Shown: positions 12,201 to 21,666 of the stretch, in pieces | How positions within the stretch are numbered: the first letter of the stretch is position 1 | How the letters are laid out: every line of letters starts with the position of its first letter | Origin: Aedes albopictus | Lineage: Eukaryota; Arthropoda; Insecta; Diptera; Culicidae | Length of the DNA stretch: 64,000 nt | Direction of reading: 5' to 3' | NCBI RefSeq assembly: GCF_035046485.1 | Contig: NC_085137.1 | Span: forward strand, 496,804,772 to 496,868,771 | The notes under the pieces: generated by a model | What the model saw: the letters and a program-made list of their open reading frames with translations, nothing else | Told to the model about the DNA's origin: nothing | The model's database searches: none | Program-made: the position numbers and the translations under genes

Positions 12201-13464
12201 CTATTCCTAAGCCACATGTGGGCGTGTTTTTCCTAGCTCGAGTGCATCTGCATTTGCATGCTTAGTCCTATTTCAAGTGGTGCAATAAAGTTATGTAATC
12301 GGAGGTCCTTATTTTGCGCTCTACTTTTTATTTCATTTTCTCATTTTGGTGTCGACATCGACCATGCTTCGATGGACCGTCGGGAAATTGGTTCTTATGG
12401 CTGGTTTTTTTGTTTATTGATTACTCGCGGCGATAACACTGTTGTCGTTTCGTAAAATAGACTATTGGAGCATCGGTTGTGGCTGAAAGTCTGAATAAAT
12501 TTCTGCTAGAATTTCTGATGTAACGCTAACGTTTGCGACTGATTCCAGGATTCTCTGCGACATAATCAACGGTCTGTGCTTCTGCCATCGTCATCATATT
12601 GTGCACCTAGATGTAAAACCTCAGAACGTGATTGTATGCGTGGTGATCCCAGGGTGTTCATCCAACAATAGATGCACTGCGATTAGAAATTATACCTGTA
12701 AATTGTGTGATTTTGGATCGTCGATGGCTTTAAATAAGCCCAGCGTGGATGAATCGAAGAGCAATCGTGGCACGATCCGATATATGGCACCGGAGTTGCT
12801 TCGGGGACTGGAAGGGGTAACTGAACTAGCCGATGTCTATTCTTTTGGTGTAACAATGTGGCAACTCAGCGAGGGAAAAGACCCTTACGAGTCGATTGCA
12901 TCCAACGAAGCTGTGGCCTACAACGTGGTGAAAAAGAAGATCCGTCCGGATAGCGTAACAACAGCGGAAATACTCCGCTCGGAACCGGTATCCATTCCTA
13001 CTGGAAACAATCTCCACCTTCAAGCATCACGTGGTCGCAAAAACAGCGACAACTCAATGGAGTCTTCTCAAACCTATCTGAAAGGAAATGGAAATTCGCA
13101 CATTAGCTTCCACAGTAGCATCCTAATTTCGTCCAATGCATCGGATCATCATCGGCCCAGCATCGATTGCACCACGGACGCCATGCGTGACGAACTTCAG
13201 CAACAGGGCATCGACCTCCTCGTGGTGGATCCAACCGTGGAGTTCGACGAGGATGAGCCAGACGATGCACCGAGCCTGGCCTCATTGAATGCCCTATTCG
13301 TGCAGGCAGTCGAGTTGCATACCGTCAATCAGAATTATATCCGACAGGAGTATAGGAACCTGTATAGGAAATGTTGGCAGCATGAGGCCGTTCGTCGCCC
13401 AACGGCCGTGGATGTTCGTGCCACACTGCACGGCATGGTCGAGCGGATTGTTTGTTGTAAATAG
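3285..13464 (+). CDS. mos: Mos-type serine/threonine protein kinase (three coding exons)
   Basis: The spliced CDS is join(3285..3286, 3344..3733, 12549..13464), giving 435 residues. The protein has a full kinase core: glycine loop G40-R-G-S-Y-G45, K60 in VAVK, helix-C E78 (NEANVL), H150-L-D152-V-K-P-Q-N157 catalytic loop, D185-F-G, A211-P-E, and the late R in RRP415. HLDVKPQN, CDFGSS and DVYSFGVTMWQ resemble MOS, the oocyte kinase that in animals activates the MAPK pathway through MEK during meiotic maturation. Junction phases agree: AT|G, then TT|G. Two features exceed vertebrate MOS: about 15 extra residues between N157 and D185, and a roughly 125-residue Ser/Asn-rich and acidic insert (about 267-395) before the final YRKCWQ helix. 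It could be a divergent Mos/Raf-like relative, but Mos is the best reading. The neighbouring Tctex1 gene is convergent and unrelated. Confidence 0.88.
3287..3343 (+). other. 57-nt mos intron 1 splitting the start codon
   Basis: The donor GTAAGT directly follows the bases AT, and the acceptor AAAG precedes G. Splicing therefore creates ATG in the context GCCGCCAACATG, a strong insect initiation context. A branch-like TTAAC lies at 3304-3308. If the intron is retained, the genomic ATG at 3285 is followed at once by TAA. Confidence 0.72.
3344..3733 (+). CDS. mos: mos coding exon 2 (kinase N-lobe)
   Basis: It encodes residues 2-130 plus two bases of codon 131. It begins after CTATTTTCTAAAG and ends at donor GTAAGT (3734). 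It contains the glycine loop, the VAVK lysine, helix C and the hinge MERFDG. The exon is noticeably GC-richer than surrounding DNA, which supports coding. A 156-codon frame on the opposite strand here is an antisense shadow. Confidence 0.9.
4385..7500. repeat. Degenerate 12-bp tandem repeat array
   Basis: Units are variations on GGAATTCCTCCA, repeated with drift for about 3.1 kb. Because 12 is a multiple of three, reading frames on both strands stay open and give repetitive peptides (EFLQ-, EEFL- or IPPG-type); these are not genes. Related stretches occur at 25370-25710, 44890-45360, 57800-58040 and 59890-60150. A non-repeat interruption lies at about 6650-6890. Confidence 0.85.
7968..8090. 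mobile_element. 123-bp MITE with TA target sites
   Basis: It begins CAGTGACCCCACA and ends with an inverted copy GTGGGGTCACTG. TA flanks both ends (7966-7967 and 8091-8092), as for Tc1/mariner-related MITEs. The interior carries repeated GATTCATAA-like words. Confidence 0.75.
8200..9414. mobile_element. Palindromic TA-flanked element, copy 1
   Basis: It begins CACTCCCGTTCAAAAGTTTG and ends with its reverse complement, with TA outside both ends. The arms pair over nearly the whole 1215 bp, and CCAAACTTTTG-type motifs recur inside. No coding capacity. A second, interrupted copy lies at 16438-20787. Confidence 0.8.
9470..11090. mobile_element. 1.6-kb fold-back element with 5-bp duplication CAGTG
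   Basis: The ends are CACAATGG and CCACTGTG, and CAGTG directly flanks both sides (9465-9469 and 11091-11095). Arms of about 0.77 kb are nearly identical and separated by about 80 bp (about 10240-10318). Each arm holds the same 104-codon ATG frame (10038-9724 on minus, 10522-10836 on plus), differing at three residues. The mirror frames come from arm identity and are probably not genes. Confidence 0.85.
11190..12548. other. Rest of mos intron 2; 30-bp direct repeats
   Basis: The words TGTCGCCGCCAGTAGCTACT at about 11318 and 11609 are direct repeats followed by TCTCCGGTTA, 290 bp apart, and TCTCCGGTTAGGGAGA recurs at about 11690. This could be a remnant of an LTR or other repeat. The rest, to the exon 3 acceptor, shows nothing I recognise. 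Confidence 0.4.
12549..13464 (+). CDS. mos: mos coding exon 3 (kinase C-lobe, stop TAG)
   Basis: The acceptor is GACTGATTCCAG, with a CTAAC branch-point-like motif about 20 nt upstream. The first base completes Leu131, then ILCDIINGLCF leads into the HLDVKPQN loop. It encodes the DFG and APE motifs and the long variable insert, and stops at TAG 13462-13464. Confidence 0.92.
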
Positions 13465-13681
13465 TTAGAAATGTTGTATGTTTCGTCCCAAAATTGGCGT
13501 TAAGTGTTGCCTTTTATCACTTGTTCAGCTCCATGTCAGCTATTGAGCTGTTACATGTGAGCTCATATTTGTTGTGTTTGTCCTTTGTGTTTACACAATT
13601 TTCCTAGATTAGGAATTTTATCTCAGAAGTATTTTATCGATATTTTTGAAAATATCCTTACAGAAAAGTTGTGCGAAAGTT

Positions 13682-13687
13682 AATAAA
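13682..13687 (+). terminator. Candidate mos polyadenylation signal
   Basis: AATAAA lies 218 nt after the mos stop codon; a second AATAAA is near 13735. Either could define the 3' end. Transcript ends are not visible from sequence. Confidence 0.35.
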
Positions 13688-13754
13688 GTATTATCATCGC
13701 ATTCTGATATTTGATTACATATATTTTTGAGGATAATAAAGAATGATATTATAA

Positions 13755-15032
13755 AAACCCTAATTAACTCACCTAGCAGTGATGGTGATATTCTGAGCTT
13801 CATTTTTGGAGTTCAGACATCTTCTCTATGCCAAAAATACCCATATTGCATGGTTTAGAGCCTAAATCGCCATTGAACAGACGCCATCTTAAATTTGGAG
13901 CCGCCATCTTGGATTTAAGATCGACATCTTGGGTATTCTGTTTGCAATTTTTGGACTCCAGACATCTTCCTCATACCAAATATTACACATATTGCAAGGT
14001 TTAAGGGCCTAAAACTCCATTAAACAGCCGCCATATTGAATTTAGAATCGCCATCTTGAATTTGTAGCCGCCGTCTTGGATATTCTGGTCGCCATTTTTG
14101 GACTCCGGACATCTTCCCCATACCAAATATACCCAAATTGCATGGTTTTTGTGCCTGAACTCCATTAAACAGCCGCCATCTTGGATTTTAGACCGTCATC
14201 TTTGATATTCTGATCGCTATTTTGGGATTCCAGGCTTCTTTCTCATCATATTGCTTAGTCGCCATTTTGGATTTAAAGCCGCCATTTTGTATATTCTGGT
14301 CGCCATTTTCGGAGTCCGGACATCTTCTACATACCAAATTTACTTATATTGCTTAGTTTTAGGGTCTAAAACTCGATTAAAAAGCCGTTATCTTCAATTT
14401 GGAGCCTCCATCTTGAATTCCAGTCGCCATTTTTGGAGCCCAGGCTTCTTCTTCATTCCAAATATACACATATTGCATGGCTTTAGAGGCTAAAACTGTA
14501 TTAAAAAGCTGCCATCTTGAATTTGGAACCGCCATCTTGAATATTAGGCTGACACCTCCAATTCTGGGCGGACATTATGGATTTTCTAGTCTCTAATGTT
14601 GATGTCCGCACAAAATTCGTCAGCCATGCTAAAGGTTACAAAAATCGCCGCAGTGTCACATGATGGGGCTTGGTTCAGTTTTATATACGGGCAGTTCTAC
14701 CGGTGCTGGTTCGAATCACTGAAATGGCCATATCTCCGGAACGCCTTGGCCGATCCAGACCATTTTTAATAGCAAATAATGCGGTGAAATTCCGATTCGA
14801 TTCATTATAATCCAAAACATCGGCCAATGGTAAGTGCCCAAAAAGTGAGTGAACTTTTTTTGTGCACAGACAGACATACAAACATACATCATCTCAATTC
14901 GTCGAACTGAGTTGATAGGTATAATGTACCAATACACATTATGTGACTTTACCCTCCGAGCCTTCTATCAAAAATTCGTTTTTTGAGTGAACATATTGCC
15001 TTTCAGTACACTTTGATGTACGACAAAGGCAA
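13755..15032 (+). mobile_element. Tandem-repeat element with hairpin tail, copy 1
   Basis: It opens with CCCTAATTAACTCACCTAGC and is followed by about five degenerate units of roughly 150 bp (13780-14580). Each unit carries CCGCCATCTTGAATTTGGAG-like words and CAGACATCTTCCCCATACCA-like words. A unique stretch, a short ACAGACAGACATAC tract and a conserved tail follow. The tail includes the hairpin around CAGTACACTTTGATGTAC and ends CAAAGGCAAAAA. The same architecture is seen at 40030-43512. Internal tandem repeats, a microsatellite and a terminal stem-loop recall DINE-1/HINE-type Helitron derivatives; that is inference. Confidence 0.6.
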
Positions 15033-15689
15033 AAAATGTATATCTTTCCAAATTACGGTAAAAAACTCCAGTGTCGTAGTAAGGAACCCAGCCCAAAATG
15101 CACTGATAAAACTATTCCTGAATGTGATTTGATCATAACTGTAGGTGAATTTTGCCAAGTTATGTTTGCATATAACATCCTTTTAAAAGACAGGCAGTCA
15201 ACTAACGGCTGTTGGCCATTTTGCACCGCTTCCGTTTTATGTACCAACTTTTAAAATCAATAAAAACAATTAGTTTGCATTAGAACTGGGCATTTTTCGG
15301 CTTTCAGTCACAGTGACACAGTGAGTCAAGTTCGCAGACTGTGAAAAATCGTCGGTACTCATTTACGTAATTTATGTTTAGTACTTTACTGTCAGTTCGG
15401 TGTAACACCCTGAATATAATTGACACAAAAGGCAATTTACACGGAAAAAAAATACACAGTAATGAATATTATTGGGTACCGGACTGGACACACACAATTT
15501 AATATTTTTATTTGATACATCGAGGTCTTGAAATTAGTCTATATGCAAAAAATCACCAAGGGTGCACGTGTAAGAGACGGTACTGAAAATTTCTACATGA
15601 TTCATGAAAGTCGGTGAAACGTTTCAAAGTTCTTAAAAAAAAAACTTTGTATTTGCGGCTCTCTGTCTCAGTCTCAGAAGCCGCTGGAG
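15033..15689. other. Noncoding, no recognised feature
   Basis: No exon, RNA gene or bounded element recognised; low-complexity AT-rich sequence with short open frames only. Confidence 0.4.
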
Positions 15690-16105
15690 CAGATCAACTG
15701 CCAAGCGAGCTACAACGGACCAGATGTTCGCCATCCGCCAGGTGTTGCAGAAATGCCGCGAACACAACGTGCCCACACATCACTTGTTCATCGATTTTAA
15801 ATCAGCGTATGATACAAACCATCGAGACCAGCTATGACAGATTATGCACGAGTACGAATTCCCCCTTAAACTGATACGATTGATCAAAGCGACGATGGAT
15901 CGAGTGATGTGCGTTGTTCGAGTTTCAGGGACACTCTCGAGTCCCTTCGAATCTCCCAGAGGTGATGGTCTTTCGTGTTTGCTGTTTAACATTGCTCCAG
16001 AAGGTGTACTAAGGAGAGTGGGAATAAACACGAGTGGAACGATTTTCACAAAGTCCGTTCAGCTGCTTGGTTCCGCTGATGATATATCAAATTTCGTTCG
16101 TTTTA
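15690..16105 (+). pseudogene. Non-LTR reverse transcriptase fragment (degenerate)
   Basis: One frame reads TTDQMFAIRQVLQKC, then HHLFIDFKSAYD (motif A region), EFPLKLIRLIKATMD, PRGDGLSCLLFNIAPEG (motif B region) and LLGSADDI (motif C, normally FADD/YADD). The frame is broken by TGA at 15835-15837, where relatives usually have Trp. Both ends are truncated, with no endonuclease part. It is a dead piece of a LINE-type element. Confidence 0.8.
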
Positions 16106-16437
16106 AAACTAAAATTCTATTTTTAAAAACTAACGCAATTACATATTGATTTCTACAATACCCATGGAGGAGCCCCCCGTTCCGCCGTCGAGAACATAAA
16201 CAAAACTCACAAGTTCCAGCTGCAACATCAAACAAGATTTCCTCCTGTAAAAAAGGTAATGTTCACCAAATATTTCCACGAGATCCCGTTGTTTTCGGGA
16301 GCGTATGTTTTCTAATAGATGTACATTTGATGTTGGCATTGGAAGTACAACACGAGAGGTAGTAGTTTTATTGAAATCTATTTCAAAACTTCGTGTTTCA
16401 TCTTGCCTCACCCGTTTCAACTTGCCCCGGTGTACCT
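16106..16437. other. Noncoding; possible TIR-element end
   Basis: The minus strand here starts TAAGGTACACCGGGGCAAGT at about 16441, which resembles a transposon terminus, but no matching other end was found. A 103-codon minus-strand frame has no recognisable domain. Confidence 0.3.
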
Positions 16438-18255
16438 TAACTTTGAACATGATTTAAGTGAAACAAACATATTTGTATGCGAATTTAACCCAAAGTTGCC
16501 AAATTTTCTTAAAAATGAATGTAAACTTACGGCAGTGTCGCTGGAAATTGGGTCGACCAAATTTTAAGATGATGAGAGCGGTAATGTAATCTATTTCTTA
16601 TTAGCTTTCAATTGCTTTTTACCAAACTTAGCTAAAAAATCTAGGAAAAAGGTTATTAGATAAATTACCTCTTGATGTCATCGGCCAAAAGTTTGGGGTC
16701 ACTATCGTAAAACATGTAAAAGTGATTTATTGATATCTTTGTCATCTTTCATTCAATTTTAATTCTTATTGGCTTATTTGAATTATAATGAAGAGTACTT
16801 ACTGCATAAACATTGAATCATACATATTTGTTAAAATTATACTAAAACTTAACGTAAAACTGCCTCATTTTTTTAAATGTAATGAAATGTGTTAACTTTA
16901 CATATCATTTTAATATTTAAAAATCGTTGAATACGTTAAATTAAAGACATCAAACGTAAATTTAGTCAATTATCTTCAAAATGAGCCAAAAAGAATTAAA
17001 ATTGAACTATAGATGACGAAGATTTCACCAAATCACTTTTCTATGTTTTACGAAAGTGACCCCTCACTTTTGGCTGATACATCATATTAAGGGGTGACTC
17101 CAAACTTTTGCAGGGTGTCGACTACCTGGAAAAACCTGGAAAGTCAGGGAATGTCAGGGAATTTATTTTTGGACCTGGAAAATCAGGGAAAGTCAGGGAA
17201 TTTTGTTGATAGTCAGGGAATTTTTTTAACTATAATCATAAAACGATGTATTCGAGTTATTCAACATGTTATGGAATTTGAAAAACTTGCTAAATTGTTT
17301 CTTCAAACTGTAATGTTAATGATTCTGATTTACGATCAAATCAATGTATTAACTTCATCCTGATTTTTGTAGCATTCAGTTAAGAGGAAACAAACCATCA
17401 TTGTTTAGCAAAAACTCAAAAGCAGTTTTCTCGCTGGAATCTTAACCAATGTGAATAAAAATTTATCACTGCATTCTACTCGCCATCTGTATAACAGTGA
17501 AATCATTTTCTATGGCGGTTTTGTGATTTAGAGCAAGAAAACTGTTTTTGAATAATTGATGATTGCTGATGACTGAATGAGGGTTATTTGAGCCTTAACG
17601 TAATGCTATTCTGAATTTTAGCCTGAAGCCTTATTCATTACAAAATTATAAGTCTGGATAATAAGCTAAAAATTAAAAGTACATGACACTATTCTCAATG
17701 TGATATTTGGCGAATTTTTGGTCCATTCTTTGGTGATATTGTTTTGAGATGCCTCACTCCTGCATCTTGATGGGTTTCTAATGAATTTATAGGTGGGTAA
17801 AGTCTTGCGATGCCCAGAAGTTTGTTGTTCAGACCACAAGTGATTTTTTATTATTTTCTGGAGAGATATCTTTGTTGAAACTTGAGTAATAATTCCAGGA
17901 AAATTTTCCCGGGATGATTGCGTAGTACTTCGTCTGTTTCATTCTAGATCTACGCTCCCAGTAGAGCTTGGCCTGCCTCTTCGACTTAGTATTCTTTAGG
18001 TACTTCTAAAGGCTATTAAAACCTTATGCACTAGAGAACTGGATAACCAAGTTACTTCACACCTTTTTAATATATTTTTAACTTATGGTGATATCTCAAC
18101 CCTAAAAAAAACTAAAATATTTTACCCAGATCCTTGAAGTAGTCTTCTTTTGCAAAACACAAATACAATTTCCAATGAATTTTCTAAAACTATTTAGCAA
18201 ACTTTCCTTGACAAATCCTTTCCAGACTTTTCGCATGTCTTTCACAAATTTTCAG

Positions 18256-18447
18256 TTTTTTTTTTTTTTTTTTTTTTTTATCTGTATTAACGAGATTTTT
18301 AACCCTAGGCTAGTTCATCTCGGGACCCACGCTTTACTTCCCTTCCGAAGGAAGAACTCACATTTGTGAGTTTGTCGGGAGTGGGATTCGATCCCAGGTC
18401 CTCAGCGTGATAGTCAAGTGTTCTAACCACCACACCAGGTCCGCTCC
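18256..18447 (-). mobile_element. tRNA-headed SINE
   Basis: On the minus strand it begins GGAGCGGACCTGGTGTGGTG, has an A-box-like GTGGTTAGAACA and a B-box-like GGATCGAATCCC, and ends in a long poly(A), seen as poly-T at 18256-18280. Target duplication ACAA(A)TTTTCAG flanks it at 18244-18255 and from 18448. A truncated relative of the 3' part lies at 55021-55085. Confidence 0.8.
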
Positions 18448-18598
18448 ACAATTTTCAGTTTTATGTTGTATCAAAATGCCATCTTTAATGGTCTCCTGGC
18501 ATAGTCCTCACAGGATTCAAATGATTTTTTTTTTCAGATTACTCGTGAAATGATTTGGTGACATCGTTAAACAGCATTACATACATACATTTATTTGT

Positions 18599-19090
18599 TC
18601 AACATCACATTTAAGACAAGACATAATCAACAATAGTACGCCACAATACTCGGTTTGTGGCAGCCGTTCTCCATCCTCGGTCGCGCCCAATGGTCGCCAG
18701 GTCACGCGCGACCTGGTCCGCCCATCGAGCTCTTTGCGGTCCACGCCTTCTTGTGCCAACCGGATCAGTTGCAAACACCAGCTTTGCAGGATTGTTGTCC
18801 GGCATTCTTGCAACATGCCCTGTCCACCGTATCCTTCCGGCTTTGGCCACCTTCTGGATGCTGGGTTCGCCGTAAAGTGCAACGAGCTCGTGGTTCATTC
18901 TTCTCCGCCACACACCGTTCTCCTGCACACCGCCGAAGATCGTCCTTAGCACGCGTCGTTCGAAAACTCCGAGTGCTTGCAGGTCCTCCTCGAGCATGGT
19001 CCATGTCTCGTGCCCGGTCTTATTGACGTTTTGTACATGGTACATTTGGTGCGTGGGTGAAACAGCATTCTTTAGAGTTTTTTTTTCCAA
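18599..19090 (-). pseudogene. C-terminal piece of a non-LTR retrotransposon ORF2
   Basis: On the minus strand a 159-codon frame contains LGVFERRVLRTIFGG, RRRMNHELVALYGEPSI, RIRWTGHVARMPDNNPAKLVF and RARWADQVARDL, then a stop. The WxGHVARM signature is characteristic of the region after the reverse transcriptase domain in several LINE clades. The RT core and endonuclease are absent, so it is a 5'-truncated copy inside the 17111-20407 element. Confidence 0.8.
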
Positions 19091-20820
19091 GATTCATAAT
19101 AGTTTTCTACCGTGCTCTCGAACAGACCACTATTTAAATTTATCTAAATTCAAAATTTGGGTGAACTTTTGAAGTGTTTCTTGGTACGGCAAAATATCTG
19201 TGTTGATAATTCACGAATACATCCGATATTATCAAAGATGCGTACCAGATAGTAGTATTATATGCAGGTTTAATAGTTTGATAAAAATACCTATGTGGGT
19301 TAAATTCTGAATTCTGGCCAAAGTCTGGGCTTCATATACATTTCAAAAAAAATGTTTGAACAAGAGCCTACGAGGGTTAAGGGGGGTTGGGGTTCTGAGA
19401 TAGCCGAAAAAAGTCTACGTAGTTTATGGACAGCGCCTTATCAATTTCCTAAAAGTCCTTCAAGTGGAATTCGTGTTGCAATTCCTAGTTTTTTTTAAAT
19501 ATTTTGGAAGAATATCGAAATATCTGCTGGACATCCTGTAATCTTATTTAAGGATTCAACCGATTTCAATGAATGCTTAAAGGCATCAGAGAGTTAAACA
19601 AGCAAACCCGTACGAATTTTCGAAAGCGCTTGATGGAGCTTTTAAAAGTATTTTTGGATCATAATTTTTAAAAACCTAAATGTGGTGCATTTCCGTGAAT
19701 AAAACACTATAGGAGTTGTAAGTGAGTTTATTGGCATTGTGGCAGACCTCTTAAGAGAATTTTACATTAAAAGTGACACGATTCATGAAGGTGTTTTTGA
19801 CCAATTAAAAAAGATGTGAAAGTGCATTCAGATATTCCCAAAACATTAATGTATTTATTTGCATTACTATCAGAAATGATATTGCAGATCTTTTGGATGA
19901 ATTTCTTGGTGAAGGATTTTTGTAGAGTACTTGTGGTAGCCACGAAATCTGAACATCTGAAGTAGTTCTAACTAATAAAACAAAATGAAAATGTCACCCT
20001 AATAATGCTCTAGGAGTAATGTCTTTCGAATATGCTAGTTATAGCTTTGGCGTTATTTAAAAAAATGTTAGTTGGTTTTCTTAAATAACTTTCACCTAAA
20101 TTGAGGAATTTTTGGTGGACTTGTCAAAAGTTATTTCCAGCCCAGCGTATCAGGTAGAAGAATTCTGAAGAAATACTGTAAATATGCCTTACATCTATTG
20201 GAAAAAATCTAGTGCAGTTCACTTGTTTTTTTCTCTTTCTATTTTTCCACTCCTAGAAAAAAACAGGAAAATTTTGAAAATTGAATTTCATCTCATGAAC
20301 AGACACCCTTAAGCTTAGATTTACGTGACCTGGAATTTTCAGTGAAAGTGACTGGAAAGTCAGGGAAAGTCAGGGAATTTGATTTACAAAATTGAGTCGA
20401 CACCCTGTTTTGATCAATGACATCAAGTGTTAATTTATCTAGTAACTTTTTTCCTAGATATTTTAGCAAAAATCGGCAAAAAGCAGTCTAAAGCTAATAG
20501 AAAATAGGATATATTACCATTCTCATCTTAAAATTTGGTCGACCCGACCCGAAGCGAAACTGCCGTAAGTTTATTTTCATTTTTTAGAAAATTTGGCAGC
20601 TTTGGGTTAAGTTTACATACTAACATTTTTGAAAAAGCTTCATTTAAATCATGTTCAAAGTTTCTTTGACTTATTATCTTTTGAATGAGACCTAGGGTTT
20701 TGGAATCGGACGCAAATTAGCGGAGATATGGGCCTAAAAAATGACAAGTTTTTGAGAGGGTGACCCCAAACTTTTGATCGGGAGTGTAGGTGCATGAACA
20801 GGTACTTTCTGTTTAAACAG

Positions 20821-20826
20821 TTTATT
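20821..20826 (-). terminator. Candidate polyadenylation signal of the Tctex1 gene
   Basis: TTTATT on the plus strand is AATAAA on the minus strand, about 150 nt downstream of the Tctex1-gene stop. Unconfirmed. Confidence 0.35.
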
Positions 20827-20974
20827 CATATTTTCAACAAAATACACGTTTTGCACTACGTGTGTAGAAACACATTGAACAATTTATATGCAATGTTTAT
20901 ATCATTTGTAGCGGTCAGTTTTCGACGCAATACAATTATTGTGTATAACTTATAGCATTAATTCTCCAAAAGAC

Positions 20975-21140
20975 TTAATCTTTGTGCACCAAAATCACAG
21001 TTGCAATTATATAGAAATGGGGCGTCTCGTGATAGTGCCGAATGTAGTCATCCATCTTGGGATCCAAGATATACTTCATTTTGTAGTGCACCCCCTGCTG
21101 TTGTTTTTCGACAATGGTAGCCAGGCTGATGATCCGATGC
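20975..21140 (-). CDS. Tctex1-like gene, coding exon 3
   Basis: This 166-nt exon begins GCATCGGATCATCAGC after acceptor TTTCTTAG and ends TAA at 20977-20975. It encodes HRIISLATIVEKQQQGVHYKM and the final beta strands ending ILVHKD. Confidence 0.85.
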
Positions 21141-21666
21141 CTAAGAAATATAGTTCGTTGTTAGGATTACTAAGTTAGACCGAACCAAAGTACGAACCGC
21201 TTGTAGTTCATATGCTTAATCCGATCCTTGATCTGCTTGGCTATGTTCTGACACATTTGCAAGTTCTTCGACGGATCGTAAATGTAGCGCATCTCCTCCT
21301 CGTCCACATCGAACTGCTTCTCGATGACCCGCTCCATGATGCGTTTGATTTTGTCGGTGTTGAACAGCGGCTTCTGGTAGGGTTCGTCCTTTTCCTCCTT
21401 GTTGATCCGTTGGTTGAGCTCTTCGGTGATTTCCTTGAAGCGATTCTTTCGCTTTCCAAGCGCAGCGGTTAGCGTGTCACTGAACAACCCTGCGACTCCA
21501 CCTTTGCTGGGGGTTCGCGTTAGCCGGGTGTTACTGCTGCAGGTGGTGGTCGTAGTGCTGGTAATTACTCGCAACGATTATATAAGAGGGTAATTGAGTT
21601 ATGATGCAGACATTTTGAAGAAACTTACGAGGGACCCCCCACTTTCAACGAACCCCACGCTGCCAT
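20975..21666 (-). CDS. Tctex1-domain dynein light chain-like protein (three exons)
   Basis: The spliced minus-strand CDS is 21666-21629, 21557-21198 and 21140-20975, giving 187 residues. Introns of 71 nt (donor GTAAGT) and 57 nt (donor GTTCGT, acceptor TTTCTTAG) keep frame across codons Ser13 and an Arg (KR|HRIIS). The N-terminus is Ser/Thr-rich with a basic stretch. From about residue 72, EPYQKPLFNTDKIKRIMERV...YDPSKNLQMCQNIAKQIKDRIK, NYKRHRIISLATIVEK, KMKYILDP and HFYIIATVILVHKD follow the Tctex1 fold. That family includes dynein light chains (DYNLT) that bind dynein intermediate chain, and Tctex1D proteins of cilia and flagella; which subgroup this is cannot be told here. Start ATG 21664-21666 is chosen because exon 2 has an upstream stop and the phase fits. 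mos is convergent. Confidence 0.85.
21198..21557 (-). CDS. Tctex1-like gene, coding exon 2
   Basis: It encodes residues 13 to about 133: the Thr-rich start, a basic GKRKNRFKE segment and the first half of the Tctex1 domain. Reading past the donor gives the spurious tail FVLWFGLT followed by a stop; splicing at CG|GTTCGT instead restores YKRHRIIS. GC-rich compared with flanks. Confidence 0.85.
21629..21666 (-). CDS. Tctex1-like gene, coding exon 1
   Basis: Thirty-eight bases encode MAAWGSLKVGGP and two bases of Ser13, followed by donor GTAAGT. The choice of this start rests on splice-phase agreement only; conservation cannot be seen from one sequence. Confidence 0.6.

Larger units (their letters stand above)
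3734..12548 (+). other. 8.8-kb mos intron 2, mostly transposon DNA
   Basis: GTAAGT at 3734 and CCAG at 12545-12548 bound an 8815-nt intron. About 80% of it is one TIR-bounded element (4199-11189) with others inside it. The remainder, 3734-4198 and 11190-12548, shows no convincing exon. Confidence 0.85.
17111..20407. mobile_element. CAGGGTGTCGAC-TIR element nested in palindromic element
   Basis: It starts CAGGGTGTCGACTACCTGG and ends GAGTCGACACCCTG. Subterminal words such as CCTGGAAAGTCAGGGAA recur at both ends. TTTTG precedes the left end (17106-17110) and follows the right end (20408-20412). The host element's uninterrupted version at 8.2-9.4 kb confirms the insertion point. No transposase was recognised, and the interior holds a SINE and a LINE piece. 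Confidence 0.75.
16438..20787. mobile_element. Palindromic element, copy 2, interrupted
   Basis: It matches 8327-9414 in both arms, including the right terminus AACTTTTGATCGGGAGTG, but lacks about the first 130 bp of the left end. It is split by a 3.3-kb insertion (17111-20407), so its two halves are 16438-17110 and 20408-20787. Confidence 0.75.

Noticed and set aside
18655..19026. Plus-strand GC-rich frame of 123 codons
   Set aside because: Shadow of the LINE ORF2 tail on the minus strand.
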